Positions 17,645-26,839 of a DNA stretch of 64,000 nucleotides are shown here, piece by piece. The notes under the pieces were generated by a model. The model did no database searches, had not been told where the DNA came from, and worked only from the letters and a program-made list of their open reading frames with translations. Origin of the DNA: Albidovulum aestuarii (GTDB taxonomy: Bacteria; Pseudomonadota; Alphaproteobacteria; Rhodobacterales; Rhodobacteraceae); contig NZ_JASBQQ010000002.1 of NCBI RefSeq assembly GCF_029961185.1, positions 558,001-622,000 of the forward strand, given 5' to 3'. A program made the position numbers and the translations under genes. Position 1 is the stretch's first letter. Each line of letters starts with the position of its first letter.

Positions 17645-19156
17645 ATGCTCGATCTGACCTATGAAGCCCCGAAACCCAAGGTGATTTCCGGCGCCAAGGA
17701 AGACTGGGAACTCGTGATTGGGCTTGAGGTCCATGCGCAGGTCGCCTCCAACGCCAAGCTTTTCTCCGGCGCCTCGACCGAATTCGGGATGGAACCGAAC
17801 TCCAACGTCTCCTTCGTCGATGCTGCCATGCCCGGCATGCTGCCCGTGATCAACGAGTTCTGCGTGGCGCAGGCGGTCAAGACCGGTCTGGGGCTGAAGG
17901 CGAAGATCAACCTGACCTCTGCCTTCGACCGCAAGAACTATTTCTACCCCGACCTGCCGCAGGGCTATCAGATTTCCCAGCTTTACCACCCGATCGTGGG
18001 CGAGGGCGAGGTGATCGTCGACATAGCCCCGGGCATCGCCCGCCGGGTGCGCATTGAGCGCATTCACATGGAGCAGGATGCGGGCAAGTCGATCCACGAC
18101 CTTGACCCGACCATGTCCTTCGTTGACCTAAACCGCACCGGCGTCGCGCTGATGGAAATCGTCTCGCGCCCGGACATCCGGGGGCCCGAGGAAGCCGCCG
18201 CCTATGTCGGCAAGCTGCGTCAGATCATGCGCTACCTCGGCACCTGCGACGGCAATATGCAGAACGGCAACCTGCGGGCCGACGTCAACGTCTCGGTCTG
18301 CCGCCCCGGCGATTATGAGAAATATCAGGCGACGCAGGATTTCAGCCATCTCGGCACGCGCTGCGAGATCAAGAACATGAACTCCATGCGCTTTATCCAG
18401 CAGGCCATCGAATATGAGGCGCGGCGCCAGATCGCCATCATAGAGGATGGCGGCAAGGTGGTGCAGGAAACCCGTCTCTACGATCCCGACAAGGGTGAGA
18501 CGCGGTCGATGCGCTCGAAGGAAGAGGCGCATGATTACCGCTACTTCCCCTGCCCTGACCTCCTGCCCCTGGAGATCGAACAGGCATGGGTCGATGACAT
18601 CGCCAAATCGATGCCGGAACTGCCCGACGCCAAGAAGGCGCGGTTTGTCACCGATTACGGCATGACCGAATATGACGCCAACGTCCTGACCGCCGAGGTT
18701 GAGAACGCCGCCTTCTTTGAAGAAGTGGCGAAAGGCCGCGACGGCAAACAGGCCGCGAACTGGGTGATCAATGAACTTTTCGGACGCCTAAACAAGGAAG
18801 GCCATTCGATCGGCGATAGCCCGATCTCAGCGGCCCAATTGGGCGGCGTCCTCGACCTCATCGGCAAGGGCGAGATTTCCGGCAAGATGGCCAAGGACCT
18901 GTTCGAGATCCTCTGGACTGAAGGCGGCGACCCGGCCGAGGTGGCCGCGCAGCATGGCATGAAGCAGGTCACCGACACCGGCGCAATCGAAGCTGCGGTG
19001 GACGAGGTGATCGCCGCGAACCCCGCGCAGGTCGAAAAGGCCAAGGCCAATCCCAAACTCGCGGGCTGGTTCGTCGGTCAGGTTCTGAAGGCGACCGGCG
19101 GTAAGGCAAACCCGGCAGCTGTCAACGAACTGGTGGCGAAAAAGCTCGGCCTCTGA
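17645..19156 (+). CDS. gatB: aspartyl/glutamyl-tRNA(Asn/Gln) amidotransferase subunit B
   Basis: A 503-residue subunit of the GatCAB complex, which converts mischarged Glu-tRNA(Gln) and Asp-tRNA(Asn) to the amide forms. [24 protein letters not shown] opens the cradle domain. [11 protein letters not shown] and [14 protein letters not shown] are signature blocks. The YqeY-like tail ([28 protein letters not shown]) is intact. ATG 17645 fits family length; an upstream in-frame start at 17588 only adds non-conserved residues. gatA and gatC are not in the window. Confidence 0.96.
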   Translation: MLDLTYEAPKPKVISGAKEDWELVIGLEVHAQVASNAKLFSGASTEFGMEPNSNVSFVDAAMPGMLPVINEFCVAQAVKTGLGLKAKINLTSAFDRKNYFYPDLPQGYQISQLYHPIVGEGEVIVDIAPGIARRVRIERIHMEQDAGKSIHDLDPTMSFVDLNRTGVALMEIVSRPDIRGPEEAAAYVGKLRQIMRYLGTCDGNMQNGNLRADVNVSVCRPGDYEKYQATQDFSHLGTRCEIKNMNSMRFIQQAIEYEARRQIAIIEDGGKVVQETRLYDPDKGETRSMRSKEEAHDYRYFPCPDLLPLEIEQAWVDDIAKSMPELPDAKKARFVTDYGMTEYDANVLTAEVENAAFFEEVAKGRDGKQAANWVINELFGRLNKEGHSIGDSPISAAQLGGVLDLIGKGEISGKMAKDLFEILWTEGGDPAEVAAQHGMKQVTDTGAIEAAVDEVIAANPAQVEKAKANPKLAGWFVGQVLKATGGKANPAAVNELVAKKLGL

Positions 19157-19236
19157 GGGTCGAAGCGGCATCGCCACCGGTTCACCACCGACATGTGAAA
19201 TGCGCCATAGCCTGACAGGCGGCTCTCTGAAAACGA

Positions 19237-19254
19237 CAGGATTTCAAAATCCTG
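19237..19254 (+). repeat. hairpin downstream of gatB
   Basis: CAGGATTT and AAATCCTG flank a 2-nt centre. It lies in the 219-bp gap between gatB and the first DUF4177 gene and may help end the gatB transcript, although no U-run follows. Nothing else is recognisable in the gap except the start-site hairpin at 19361-19375. Confidence 0.35.
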
Positions 19255-19360
19255 CCGCTCATTTCTCAGATCAGAACAGCACCTTTCCGCCAGAGGCCCT
19301 CTTCCGTCATACTTGCCCGACACCCCCGTTTCCTTTAAGGGCGGGGTCCGGGAAGGCAGG

Positions 19361-19375
19361 CGAAAGAGGCTTTCG
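19361..19375 (+). promoter_or_regulatory. start-site hairpin with Shine-Dalgarno sequence in its loop
   Basis: CGAAAG (19361-19366) and CTTTCG (19370-19375) pair perfectly around the loop AGG, and the ATG follows immediately at 19376. The ribosome site AGAGG straddles the loop. This could reduce translation until the hairpin melts. Confidence 0.5.
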
Positions 19376-19759
19376 ATGCAGCTATATGAATACAGGGTGA
19401 TCCCCGCCCCGAACCGGGGCGAGAAGGCGCCGGGCGTCAAGACCGGGCCGGATCGTTTTGCCCATGCCCTCGCCTCTGCCATGAACGACCTCGCGCGCGA
19501 TGGATGGGAATATCTGCGCGCCGACACTTTGCCATCCGAGGAACGGTCGGGCCTGACCAAGCGGACCACAGTCTATCACTCTGTCCTCGTCTTCCGCCGG
19601 GCCGTCCCGCGCGTGGCCGACGATGCGCCGCGCCGCGTCCTGACCTCTGCGCAGCCGCAGGGGCGCGCGCCTGCGCTCACACTTGAGCCCAGCGCGCGAC
19701 AAGACCATCCTGCGGAACCGCAAAGCCAGCCCACGGGTTCAGAGTCCGAATCCCGCTAA
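19376..19759 (+). CDS. DUF4177 domain protein, copy 1
   Basis: A 127-residue protein. MQLYEYRVIPAP begins the DUF4177 beta-strand, with DLARDGWEYLRADTLP as the conserved GWE motif and VYHSVLVFRR the closing strand (about residues 1-75). The C-terminal 50 residues are Pro/Gln/Ser-rich and look disordered. The function is unknown. The start at 19376 is set by the MQLYEY family start. A paralogue lies 272 bp downstream on the same strand. Confidence 0.82.
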   Translation: MQLYEYRVIPAPNRGEKAPGVKTGPDRFAHALASAMNDLARDGWEYLRADTLPSEERSGLTKRTTVYHSVLVFRRAVPRVADDAPRRVLTSAQPQGRAPALTLEPSARQDHPAEPQSQPTGSESESR

Positions 19760-19824
19760 ACGGGGCGAAACGACGACCGGACCCTGCCCGCCGGGTTCCG
19801 TCAGCAATAAACAGCCAGATGAAT

Positions 19825-19849
19825 CGTTGTTTACATTCGAAAAACAACG
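19825..19849 (+). repeat. hairpin and AT-rich gap between the DUF4177 paralogues
   Basis: CGTTGTTT (19825-19832) pairs with AAACAACG (19842-19849). The surrounding 19760-20031 gap turns AT-rich at about 19870-19920, which may hold the promoter of copy 2. TAGCGGTGG occurs twice (19938 and 20011). No gene is seen here. Confidence 0.35.
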
Positions 19850-20031
19850 CCGCCCATGGCCGGTCACTTCGCTCAAGTCATACTTATTATTTTAGAAACA
19901 TATATTTACACAGCACTCCGCAAGCACTGCGACCCAATAGCGGTGGCAATCGGACACCTTTTTGCCGCATTTCCTTTTCCGCCGCCGCCGCAGGGTACAT
20001 AATGGCTCGGTAGCGGTGGTGAGAACCAGAC

Positions 20032-20391
20032 ATGTATGAGTACAAATTCATTCCGACCCCTCAGCAGGTCAACCTCAATGGAAAACTGAAGAGCGAACGC
20101 GGTGGACTTGCGGGCACGCTCGACAGCGAGGCGACATTCCTGTCTGCCTCTGGATGGGAGTTCATGCGCTTTGACCGGGTGCCGGTCATACGCCGCCGCA
20201 TGCTTGTCCTAAAAGTCAGCGATGAGGAACAGGTCATGGTGTTCCGTCGTCCGGTGAACGAAAACCAGCCAAGCAATATCCCGGCCGCCCCGGCGCCCTT
20301 GCCCGAACCTCAAGTTCGGCCGCATCGCCTGTCGCGTGGCCGCAAACGCTATATCCCAGAACGGCTGATGGTTCCCGGTCCGGAAGCGTAA
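20032..20391 (+). CDS. DUF4177 domain protein, copy 2
   Basis: A 119-residue paralogue of the preceding gene. MYEYKFIPTPQQ and LSASGWEFMRFDRVPV match the YEY start and GWE motif, and VMVFRRPV is the last strand. It has a longer loop after strand 1 and a basic tail (RPHRLSRGRKRYIPE) instead of the acidic, Gln-rich tail of copy 1. The function is unknown; diverged tails on a shared small domain suggest different partners. An 11-bp hairpin follows the stop. Confidence 0.8.
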   Translation: MYEYKFIPTPQQVNLNGKLKSERGGLAGTLDSEATFLSASGWEFMRFDRVPVIRRRMLVLKVSDEEQVMVFRRPVNENQPSNIPAAPAPLPEPQVRPHRLSRGRKRYIPERLMVPGPEA

Positions 20392-20418
20392 TTCCGCGCG
20401 AAACCCGGTCGTCCAGGC

Positions 20419-20447
20419 GGGCTGGAACCGTCAGGTTCCGGCCCTTT
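20419..20447 (+). terminator. hairpin terminator after DUF4177 copy 2
   Basis: An 11-bp stem (GGGCTGGAACC at 20419-20429 with GGTTCCGGCCC at 20434-20444, one G-U pair, loop GTCA) is followed by TTT. It lies 27 bp after the stop codon. Confidence 0.55.
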
Positions 20448-20531
20448 GATATGCACAGCCCTATGCGGATATTCTCACAACCCGGTATTTTTCTGCTTCT
20501 CCCCCTTCTCTGCGCCGGGAAATAGCCTAAA

Positions 20532-20573
20532 CTCTGGCCCCCGAGTCGAAAAAGCCAAAGTCCGAGGCCAGAG
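20532..20573 (+). promoter_or_regulatory. 5' UTR inverted repeat abutting the J-domain gene start
   Basis: CTCTGGCC (20532-20539) pairs with GGCCAGAG (20566-20573), ending one base before the ATG at 20575. The right arm covers part of the CCGAGG ribosome site. It could be a translational control hairpin; a role as a thermosensor is speculation. Confidence 0.4.
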
Positions 20574-20574
20574 C

Positions 20575-21204
20575 ATGACCAGACCCGATCCTTTCGGTTT
20601 CGATATTTCCGCCGCCTCCGACAAGAAGAAGCGGGCGAAGGGACGGCGTGGCATGTCGGGCGCGTTCGAGACATCGACGCGGGCCTGCGACCATGCAGGT
20701 TGCGAAGAGGCGGGCCAGTACCGCGCCCCGAAATCACCAGATCAGCTTGAGGACTATTTCTGGTTCTGCAAGGAGCATATCCGGGAATACAATCTCAAAT
20801 GGAACTTCTTCCACGGCACCAGTGATGAGGAGTTTCAGAAGTTTCTCGACAAGGACCGGGTCTGGGGGCGTGAGACCAAGCCCTTCGCCAAGAAGGGCGA
20901 CGAGGATCGCGCATGGGCGCGGCTGGGCATCGAGGACCCGATGGAGATCCTCGGCGCCAATGCGACGCAGAATCCCGGCCGCGCCGTGGTCGGCCGCAAG
21001 CTGCCGCCGACCGAGCGTAAGGCGCTGGATATCCTTGAGGCGAAGGACAGCTGGACCAAGCCCGAGATCCGCAAGCAGTACAAATCGCTGGTCAAGGACC
21101 TGCATCCTGACATGAACGACGGCAACCGCGACGACGAGGAAAGGCTGCAGGAAGTGGTCTGGGCCTGGGACCAGATCAAGGACAGCCGCAACTTCCGCGA
21201 CTGA
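20575..21204 (+). CDS. J-domain (DnaJ-like) protein
   Basis: A 209-residue cytosolic protein with its J domain at the C-terminus, not the N-terminus. ALDILEAKDSWTKPEIRKQYKSLVKDLHPDMNDG holds the HPD tripeptide that stimulates Hsp70 ATPase, followed by the last J helix EERLQEVVWAWDQIKD. The N-terminal part has CDHAGCEEAGQYRAP and WFCKEHI, a possible Cys/His metal site. There is no Gly/Phe or zinc domain of true DnaJ, so it is a type III J protein; the client is unknown. In Rhodobacterales this gene is typically found near cobS, which lies about 2.3 kb downstream here. Confidence 0.88.
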   Translation: MTRPDPFGFDISAASDKKKRAKGRRGMSGAFETSTRACDHAGCEEAGQYRAPKSPDQLEDYFWFCKEHIREYNLKWNFFHGTSDEEFQKFLDKDRVWGRETKPFAKKGDEDRAWARLGIEDPMEILGANATQNPGRAVVGRKLPPTERKALDILEAKDSWTKPEIRKQYKSLVKDLHPDMNDGNRDDEERLQEVVWAWDQIKDSRNFRD

Positions 21205-21206
21205 CC

Positions 21207-21401
21207 TCAGCCCTCCTTGATAAGTTCACCAATGAACTTGCGATCTTCGTCGCTCCATGCCGAAGGATCCTCACCGTGGGCAATTCGGGCGTGGGTTTCC
21301 AAAAGCTGCCAAACCTCAGCCTCCGTTGCGGCGGTCACCTTGCCGGGGCAGTCCTCCATTCCTTCGTAATCAGCGCAGGCATAACTGTAGGTCTTGGCCA
21401 T
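21207..21401 (-). CDS. DUF1059 small protein
   Basis: A 64-residue protein: YSYACADYEGMEDCPGKVTA and HARIAHG match DUF1059, a small family with two conserved Cys and an (A/H)xxxH segment suggesting metal or redox chemistry. The function is unknown. AAAGGAGG precedes the ATG. It converges on the J-domain gene with 2 bp between stops. Confidence 0.8.
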   Translation of the reverse strand: MAKTYSYACADYEGMEDCPGKVTAATEAEVWQLLETHARIAHGEDPSAWSDEDRKFIGELIKEG

Positions 21402-21438
21402 TTCGGGCCTCCTTTCCTGTTGCGGGATCGAACGATTG

Positions 21439-21837
21439 TCAGGGAAACTTCGGAAATGCTTTCAAGGCTTCGTCGAGCACGACCCATGGCTGCTTGTGGT
21501 CAAGGTAAACGTTTGTCGTCGGCACTGCGGCAGCCGGATCGTCGAGCGTCGCGGTCATGACGGCGGTATCGGTCCAGTCCTCCCCGGCATAGGTGAGGGA
21601 TGTGCCGCATTTGCCGCAAAACCCGCGCTCCACACCGGGCGAGGATCGGTAGATCGCAAGCTTGCCCTTGGTGACGGCAAAGTTTTCCGGCGCGACAGCC
21701 GAATAGGTGACAAATCCGGCCCCGACAGCACGCTGGCACGAGCGGCAATGGCAATGGGCCGAGTAGGTAAAGGCTCCGGTTAGCCGGTAGCGCACAGCAC
21801 CACACATACAGCCCCCGTCGTGTACATCGATCGCCAT
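21439..21837 (-). CDS. GFA-family zinc protein
   Basis: A 132-residue member of the glutathione-dependent formaldehyde-activating (Gfa/CENP-V) fold. Zinc ligands appear as GGCMCGAVRY, AHCHCRSCQRAVG and GFCGKCGTSLTY. Most members are not true formaldehyde-glutathione synthases, so the reaction is unassigned. ATG 21837 is preferred because the family begins MAIDVHDGGCMCG; an upstream ATG adds eight residues. It is divergent from a LysR regulator across 97 bp, which may control it. Confidence 0.85.
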   Translation of the reverse strand: MAIDVHDGGCMCGAVRYRLTGAFTYSAHCHCRSCQRAVGAGFVTYSAVAPENFAVTKGKLAIYRSSPGVERGFCGKCGTSLTYAGEDWTDTAVMTATLDDPAAAVPTTNVYLDHKQPWVVLDEALKAFPKFP

Positions 21838-21913
21838 GATCACCCCCGGTTCCCACTTCACGCCCGCAAGTTTTCCAGACCACCCGAAAGAAAGCGATTA
21901 AGTAATTTTTGAT

Positions 21914-21936
21914 ATCTGTTAGATTATCTGACAGAT
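21914..21936. promoter_or_regulatory. LysR-type operator (T-N11-A) overlapping the lysR start codon
   Basis: ATCTGT (21914-21919) and ACAGAT (21931-21936) are perfect arms separated by 11 bp, giving the classical T-N11-A LysR-type motif. The right arm covers the first two bases of the regulator's ATG (21935). It lies between divergent lysR and GFA genes. Confidence 0.65.
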
Positions 21937-22825
21937 GAACTGGACCGATATGCCCCCTTTAAACAGCCTGCGCGCCTTTCTCGCTCTGGCCGAGAACGAC
22001 AGCTACACTGCCGCCGGACGTAAACTGAACGTCTCGCACGGCGCGGTGATGCAGCAGGTTCGAGCGCTTGAGCGCCGACTTGGCGTGGTTCTCGTCGAAC
22101 GCAGGGGCCGGGGCGTGATCCTGACCGCCGAGGGCCGGACACTGGCACGGGATCTGGCGGACGGGTTCGCGATCATAGAGCGCGGAATCGCTCATCTGAC
22201 CGGCGATGAGGATCGACGTCCGGTAACGGTGTCGATGTCACCGGCATTCGCCACCAGCTGGCTGATGCCCCGGCTTCCCGACTTCAAGCGCCGCCATCCG
22301 GGCATCGCGCTTACGCTGATGCCAACCTCCGAAATTCTCGAGCTCCAGCACGGCGGTGTCGAGCTTGCGGTGCGATACACGGATCGCCGTAACCTTTCCG
22401 ATCTCGCCGGGGTCGACTTGCTGCTCCTCGCTGACATGGTGGCGGTCTGCACGCCTGACATAATTGGTGGACGCGAGATCACCCGACCCAGCCAACTGGC
22501 CGACCTGCCCTGGCTCGAAGAGCTGGGTACCGACGAGGCATCGGACTGGATGCGACGCAAGGCGGGCGAGACCGCCAAACCACCCGCGACATCGCAGATG
22601 CCGGGCAACCTGATCATGGAAGCCGTGCGGCGAGGAGACGGCGTTACCTATACGGCACGACCATTCGTCGAGGCTGAGCTACGCGCTGGTACTCTTGTCG
22701 AGTTCTTCCCCGATCCACATTTCGGCGTCTATTTCCTCGAGACCGTTCCGGAACCGTACCGTGCTCCGGTCCGAACATTCCTGCGTTGGCTTCGCCGGCA
22801 GACCGGCCCGGTCAAGCGGGTTTGA
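21935..22825 (+). CDS. LysR-family transcriptional regulator (GcvA-like)
   Basis: A 296-residue regulator. The HTH at about 7-65 (LNSLRAFLALAENDSYTAAGRKLNVSHGAVMQQVRALE) is followed by an effector-binding domain (about 93-295) with VTVSMSPAFATSWLMPRL and ELAVRYTDR, typical of the GcvA/AmpR branch. The effector is unknown. The gene is divergent from the GFA gene, and its 3' end overlaps the convergent msrB by 14 bp. Confidence 0.9.
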   Translation: MNWTDMPPLNSLRAFLALAENDSYTAAGRKLNVSHGAVMQQVRALERRLGVVLVERRGRGVILTAEGRTLARDLADGFAIIERGIAHLTGDEDRRPVTVSMSPAFATSWLMPRLPDFKRRHPGIALTLMPTSEILELQHGGVELAVRYTDRRNLSDLAGVDLLLLADMVAVCTPDIIGGREITRPSQLADLPWLEELGTDEASDWMRRKAGETAKPPATSQMPGNLIMEAVRRGDGVTYTARPFVEAELRAGTLVEFFPDPHFGVYFLETVPEPYRAPVRTFLRWLRRQTGPVKRV

Positions 22826-23288
22826 ACACCATTGCCAGACCATTCATGCAATAGCGTTTGCCGGTCGGTTTCGGGCCGTCATTGAAGACATGGCCCAGAT
22901 GCCCGCCACAGCGTCGGCAGTGAACCTCGGTCCTCTTGCCAAGGATGCCCCAGTCGGGCTTGGTGCCGATGGCATTCGGCAGAGGCTCCCAGAAGCTCGG
23001 CCAGCCGGTGCCGCTGTCATACTTGGTCTTGGATGAATAGAGCGGCAGGTCGCAACCCGCGCAGTGGAAAGTGCCCTTGCGCTTTTCGCGGTCAAGCGGG
23101 CTGGAGCCTGCCCGCTCGGTATCCTCCTCGCGCAGAACCCGGTACTGGGCGGGCGTCAGGATCTTGCGCCACTCCGCCTCGCTTTTCATCACTTCGAAAC
23201 CTTCGGCGGCGGTCATCCGCTTAGCCCCCGCCATCACGGCGAGCGCCCCGACGCTGAAAGCCAGCATAGCCCTGCGTGTCACCATCAT
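22812..23288 (-). CDS. msrB: exported peptide-methionine (R)-S-oxide reductase
   Basis: A 158-residue enzyme reducing methionine-R-sulfoxide in oxidised proteins. FHCAGCD and HCRRCGGHLGHVF give the four zinc Cys. GTGWPSFWEP and RYCMNG carry the substrate site and catalytic Cys. The N-terminus MMVTRRAMLAFSVGALAVMAG has a twin Arg and hydrophobic run, so it is probably exported by Tat or Sec and repairs envelope proteins. The start codons at 23288 and 23285 are equivalent in context; GGAG lies upstream. It converges on and overlaps lysR by 14 bp. Confidence 0.92.
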   Translation of the reverse strand: MMVTRRAMLAFSVGALAVMAGAKRMTAAEGFEVMKSEAEWRKILTPAQYRVLREEDTERAGSSPLDREKRKGTFHCAGCDLPLYSSKTKYDSGTGWPSFWEPLPNAIGTKPDWGILGKRTEVHCRRCGGHLGHVFNDGPKPTGKRYCMNGLAMVFKPA

Positions 23289-23535
23289 TCCACTCCATCT
23301 CTCATCCCGGGCATGATCGGACCGACTATGCCCTGAACCACGGCTGCCCTGCGGTAAAAGATACCCCCGATCAGATAGCAATCGCGTGATCACGGGAAAT
23401 GGCTGGCCCTATCAAATGTCGGAAATTGGCAGCCCGACTTCGCCCCCTGCCCTTGCACCCCAAGCCGTTATGCTCCATCAAAGCGCGGTGGCGCCCGGGG
23501 CCCGTCCGGGGCGCGTTTTGGACATGGGCAGGACG

Positions 23536-24510
23536 ATGCTGGATACGACCGCGAAACCCACCGAGGAAATCTCCGTCCGCGAGGTCTTCGGGATCGACAC
23601 CGAGATGAAGGTCAAGGGCTTCGCCGACCGCTCCGACCGCGTGCCTGAAATCGACCCGACCTACAAGTTCGACCCTGACACGACCTTGGCCATCCTCGCG
23701 GGCTTTGCCTATAACCGCCGCGTCATGATCCAGGGCTATCACGGCACCGGCAAGTCGACCCATATCGAACAGGTGGCCGCGCATCTCAACTGGCCCTGCG
23801 TGCGCGTGAACCTCGACAGCCATATCAGCCGGATCGACCTCATCGGCAAGGACGCGATCAAGCTGCGCGACGGCAAACAGGTAACTGAGTTCCACGAGGG
23901 CATCCTGCCCTGGGCGCTCCGCAACCCAGTCGCCATCGTTTTTGACGAATACGATGCAGGCCGCGCAGATGTCATGTTCGTGATCCAGCGCATTCTGGAA
24001 CATGACGGCAAGCTGACGCTTCTCGACCAGAACGAGATCATCACCCCGAACCCGGCCTTCCGGCTTTTCGCCACCTCTAACACCGTGGGTCTTGGCGATA
24101 CGACCGGGCTTTATCACGGCGTCCAGCAGATCAACCAGGCGCAGATGGACCGCTGGTCGCTTGTCGCCACGCTGAACTACCTCAGCCACGATGCCGAGGC
24201 CGCGATTGTTCTGGCCAAGAACCCGCATTACAACACCGAGAAGGGCCGCAAGCAGATCGGCCAGATGGTGACGGTCGCCGACATGACGCGCACCGCCTTC
24301 ATGAACGGCGATCTTTCCACCGTCATGTCGCCCCGGACCGTGATCAACTGGGCCCAGAACGCCGAGATCTTCCGCAATCTGGGCTATGCGTTCCGGCTGA
24401 CCTTCCTCAACAAATGCGATGAGCTTGAGCGGCAGACGGTGGCCGAGTTCTACCAGCGCTGCTTTGACGAGGAACTGCCGGAAAGCGCGGCAAGCCAGAG
24501 CATAAGGTGA
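23536..24510 (+). CDS. cobS: cobaltochelatase subunit CobS
   Basis: A 324-residue AAA+ ATPase of the aerobic cobaltochelatase CobNST, which inserts cobalt into hydrogenobyrinate a,c-diamide. Walker A is GYHGTGKST, Walker [12 protein letters not shown], and sensor 1 RLFATSNT. The family N-terminus is [21 protein letters not shown], which fixes the start at 23536; in-frame upstream ATGs give non-conserved extensions. The 247-bp gap before it has a CGTGATCACG palindrome (23385) and a GC hairpin but no recognisable cobalamin riboswitch. cobT follows after one inserted small gene. Confidence 0.95.
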   Translation: MLDTTAKPTEEISVREVFGIDTEMKVKGFADRSDRVPEIDPTYKFDPDTTLAILAGFAYNRRVMIQGYHGTGKSTHIEQVAAHLNWPCVRVNLDSHISRIDLIGKDAIKLRDGKQVTEFHEGILPWALRNPVAIVFDEYDAGRADVMFVIQRILEHDGKLTLLDQNEIITPNPAFRLFATSNTVGLGDTTGLYHGVQQINQAQMDRWSLVATLNYLSHDAEAAIVLAKNPHYNTEKGRKQIGQMVTVADMTRTAFMNGDLSTVMSPRTVINWAQNAEIFRNLGYAFRLTFLNKCDELERQTVAEFYQRCFDEELPESAASQSIR

Positions 24511-24929
24511 TGGGAGTGCGCGGCGGGACATGGGCATTCTGCCTGTCCTGCCTTGCGGCATCGTTCGTGCAGGCGGGTGGCAACGCAGCCCTGTTTGAAG
24601 CACAACAGGCCTGCTCGGCCCATTTTGAGGCCAGATCAGATTGGCTGGCGGCCATTGAGGGCAACGAAACGACAGTGGCAATGCTCGCCGGATATTCTGA
24701 CGAACTGCTCAGTGCTGCGGAGTTCTGGCAGCCCGGTGAAGACTGGGACATGGTCGTGGGGGCACAGGAGGCAGCGGGACACACGCTCGCGGCGCGAAAG
24801 AGGGACGCGGCAATGGAGATCATGACCGATTTCGCCCTGCGCGGCTTCAGCGGTCGTGACGTTCCCCTCTGCATGGAAGACGAAGACTGCACTCGGTGCA
24901 TGGGTGTATTGAAGGCGGCACGAGAATGA
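24510..24929 (+). CDS. small exported protein between cobS and cobT, function unknown
   Basis: About 139 residues with a signal-peptide-like N-terminus ([24 protein letters not shown]) and four further Cys ([18 protein letters not shown], twice in the last motif). The start ATG 24510 shares one base with the cobS stop, and the stop overlaps the cobT start as ATGA, so it is fully embedded in the operon. I do not recognise the family. The C-terminal [12 protein letters not shown] may bind a metal or form disulfides. A periplasmic protein in a cytosolic chelatase operon is unexpected. Confidence 0.7.
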   Translation: MGVRGGTWAFCLSCLAASFVQAGGNAALFEAQQACSAHFEARSDWLAAIEGNETTVAMLAGYSDELLSAAEFWQPGEDWDMVVGAQEAAGHTLAARKRDAAMEIMTDFALRGFSGRDVPLCMEDEDCTRCMGVLKAARE

Positions 24930-26794
24930 CCCAACGCTCCGACAACCCAGCCGATCCGTTCAAGAAGGCGCTCGCCGAGGCCACCAAGACCATGGCCGAC
25001 GACCCGGACCTGACGGTCTCCTACTCCGTCGATCCGCCGGGCATTGCGGGCGAGAATATGCGCCTGCCGCAGGTCTCGCGGCGGATGACGCGGGATGAGG
25101 TGCTGATTGCGCGCGGCACGGCCGACGCCTTCGCTCTCCGCCACCGCTACCACAACCCCAAGACCGCCGCGAAATACCTGCCGCAGGGCCAGATGGCTCG
25201 CGATCTTTACGAGGCGATGGAAACCGCGCGGTGCGAGGCCGTAGGCGCCCGCGACATGCCCGGCACCTTGGGCAATATCGACGCCAAGATCGGGGCCGAG
25301 GCCGCCAAACGCGGTTATGACCAGATCCGCGCCGCGCAGGACGCGCCGCTGCCGCAGGCGGCGGGCTACCTCGTCCGCCACCTCGCCACGGGCCGTCCGA
25401 TGCCCGGCGGCGCGCAGAACGTGATGGAGCTTTGGCGCCCCTTTATCGAGGAACAGGCGGGCGGCACGCTTGACCATGTGGGCGACGTTCTGGCCGATCA
25501 GGCCGCCTTCGCCCGCCTTGCCCGGCAGGTGATCAGGGATCTCGGCTACGGCGACCAGCTTGGCGACGACCCCGACATGGAGGACGAAGCCGAAGGCGAC
25601 GAGGCCGACACCGAAGAACAGGAAACGCCCGAAAGCGAAGAGGGCGACGACCAGTCCGAGGAATCGGAAGCCAGCCCCGAACAGTCCCAGGAAGATCAGG
25701 ACGACCAGAGCCAGGCCGAAGTCTCGATGGACGAGATGGCCGAGATGGAGGACGGCGACGAGGCCGAGATGCCCGAGGGCGAAGCGCCATTGGAGCCGCC
25801 ACCCCCCGCCCCCTATTCGGATGCCGACCCGAACTACACCGTCTACACGACTGATTTCGATGAGGAAATCAAGGCAGAAGAGTTGGCCGAACCGGCAGAA
25901 CTGGAGCGCCTCCGCGCCTATCTCGATCAGCAGTTGGAGCCCCTGAAGGGCGCCGTATCGCGTCTGGCCAACAAGCTTCAGCGCCGCCTTCAGGCACAGC
26001 AGAACCGGTCATGGGAGTTTGACCGCGAGGAAGGCATTCTGGATGCCGGCCGCCTTGCCCGCGTGGTCGCGAACCCGACAACGCCCCTCAGCTTCAAGGT
26101 CGAGAAGGACACCGAGTTCCGCGACACCTGCGTGACGCTTCTCTTGGACAATTCCGGCTCCATGCGCGGTCGCCCCATCTCTATCGCCGCGATCTGCGCC
26201 GATGTTCTGGCCCGCACGCTGGAACGCTGTCAGGTCAAGGTGGAGATCCTCGGCTTCACCACCCGCGCCTGGAAGGGCGGGCAGGCGCGTGAACGCTGGC
26301 TGGCGGCGGGGCGTGAACAGCAGCCGGGGCGACTCAATGACTTGCGCCACATCATCTACAAAGGCGCCGATGCCCCATGGCGGCGCGCCCGGCCCAACCT
26401 GGGGCTGATGATGAAAGAGGGCCTCCTGAAGGAAAACATCGACGGCGAGGCGCTGGAATGGGCGCATCGCCGCGTGGTCGGTCGCCCCGAACAGCGCAAG
26501 ATCCTGATGGTGATATCCGATGGGGCGCCGGTGGACGACTCAACTTTGTCCGTCAACCCCGCTAATTATTTGGAAAAACACCTGCGCGACGTGATCGCTA
26601 TGGTCGAAAGACGCAAGGCGGTGGAACTGATCGCGATCGGCATCGGCCACGACGTGACGCGCTATTACCAGCGGGCTGTCACTATTACCGATGTGGAGCA
26701 GCTTGCAGGTGCGATGACCGAACAGCTTGCCAGCCTCTTCGACAGCGATCCACGAGCGCGGGCGCGCGTGATGGGGATGCGCAAGGCCGGGTAA
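24926..26794 (+). CDS. cobT: cobaltochelatase subunit CobT
   Basis: A 622-residue partner of CobS in aerobic cobaltochelatase. The N-terminal domain (about 1-200) is followed by a very acidic Glu/Asp/Gln linker (about 210-295). A C-terminal VWA domain (about 400-615) has the MIDAS motif [12 protein letters not shown] and later [10 protein letters not shown]. The ATG 24926 overlaps the upstream stop as ATGA. Length and order match Rhodobacterales CobT. CobN is not in the window. Confidence 0.95.
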   Translation: MTQRSDNPADPFKKALAEATKTMADDPDLTVSYSVDPPGIAGENMRLPQVSRRMTRDEVLIARGTADAFALRHRYHNPKTAAKYLPQGQMARDLYEAMETARCEAVGARDMPGTLGNIDAKIGAEAAKRGYDQIRAAQDAPLPQAAGYLVRHLATGRPMPGGAQNVMELWRPFIEEQAGGTLDHVGDVLADQAAFARLARQVIRDLGYGDQLGDDPDMEDEAEGDEADTEEQETPESEEGDDQSEESEASPEQSQEDQDDQSQAEVSMDEMAEMEDGDEAEMPEGEAPLEPPPPAPYSDADPNYTVYTTDFDEEIKAEELAEPAELERLRAYLDQQLEPLKGAVSRLANKLQRRLQAQQNRSWEFDREEGILDAGRLARVVANPTTPLSFKVEKDTEFRDTCVTLLLDNSGSMRGRPISIAAICADVLARTLERCQVKVEILGFTTRAWKGGQARERWLAAGREQQPGRLNDLRHIIYKGADAPWRRARPNLGLMMKEGLLKENIDGEALEWAHRRVVGRPEQRKILMVISDGAPVDDSTLSVNPANYLEKHLRDVIAMVERRKAVELIAIGIGHDVTRYYQRAVTITDVEQLAGAMTEQLASLFDSDPRARARVMGMRKAG

Positions 26795-26839
26795 ACCCGG
26801 CGACCGTTTACGGTTTTTCCAGCTTGCGACCATAGGATT

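Noticed and set aside
19237-19260. Possible tRNA-Leu/Ser remnant (TTCAAAA-like loop in a hairpin)
   Set aside because: The palindrome has an even-sized loop, no D-arm or T-arm (no GTTCRA) and no acceptor pairing; it is a simple hairpin.
23289-23535. Cobalamin riboswitch in front of cobS
   Set aside because: No B12-box-like conserved core was found; only a short palindrome and a GC-rich hairpin are present.
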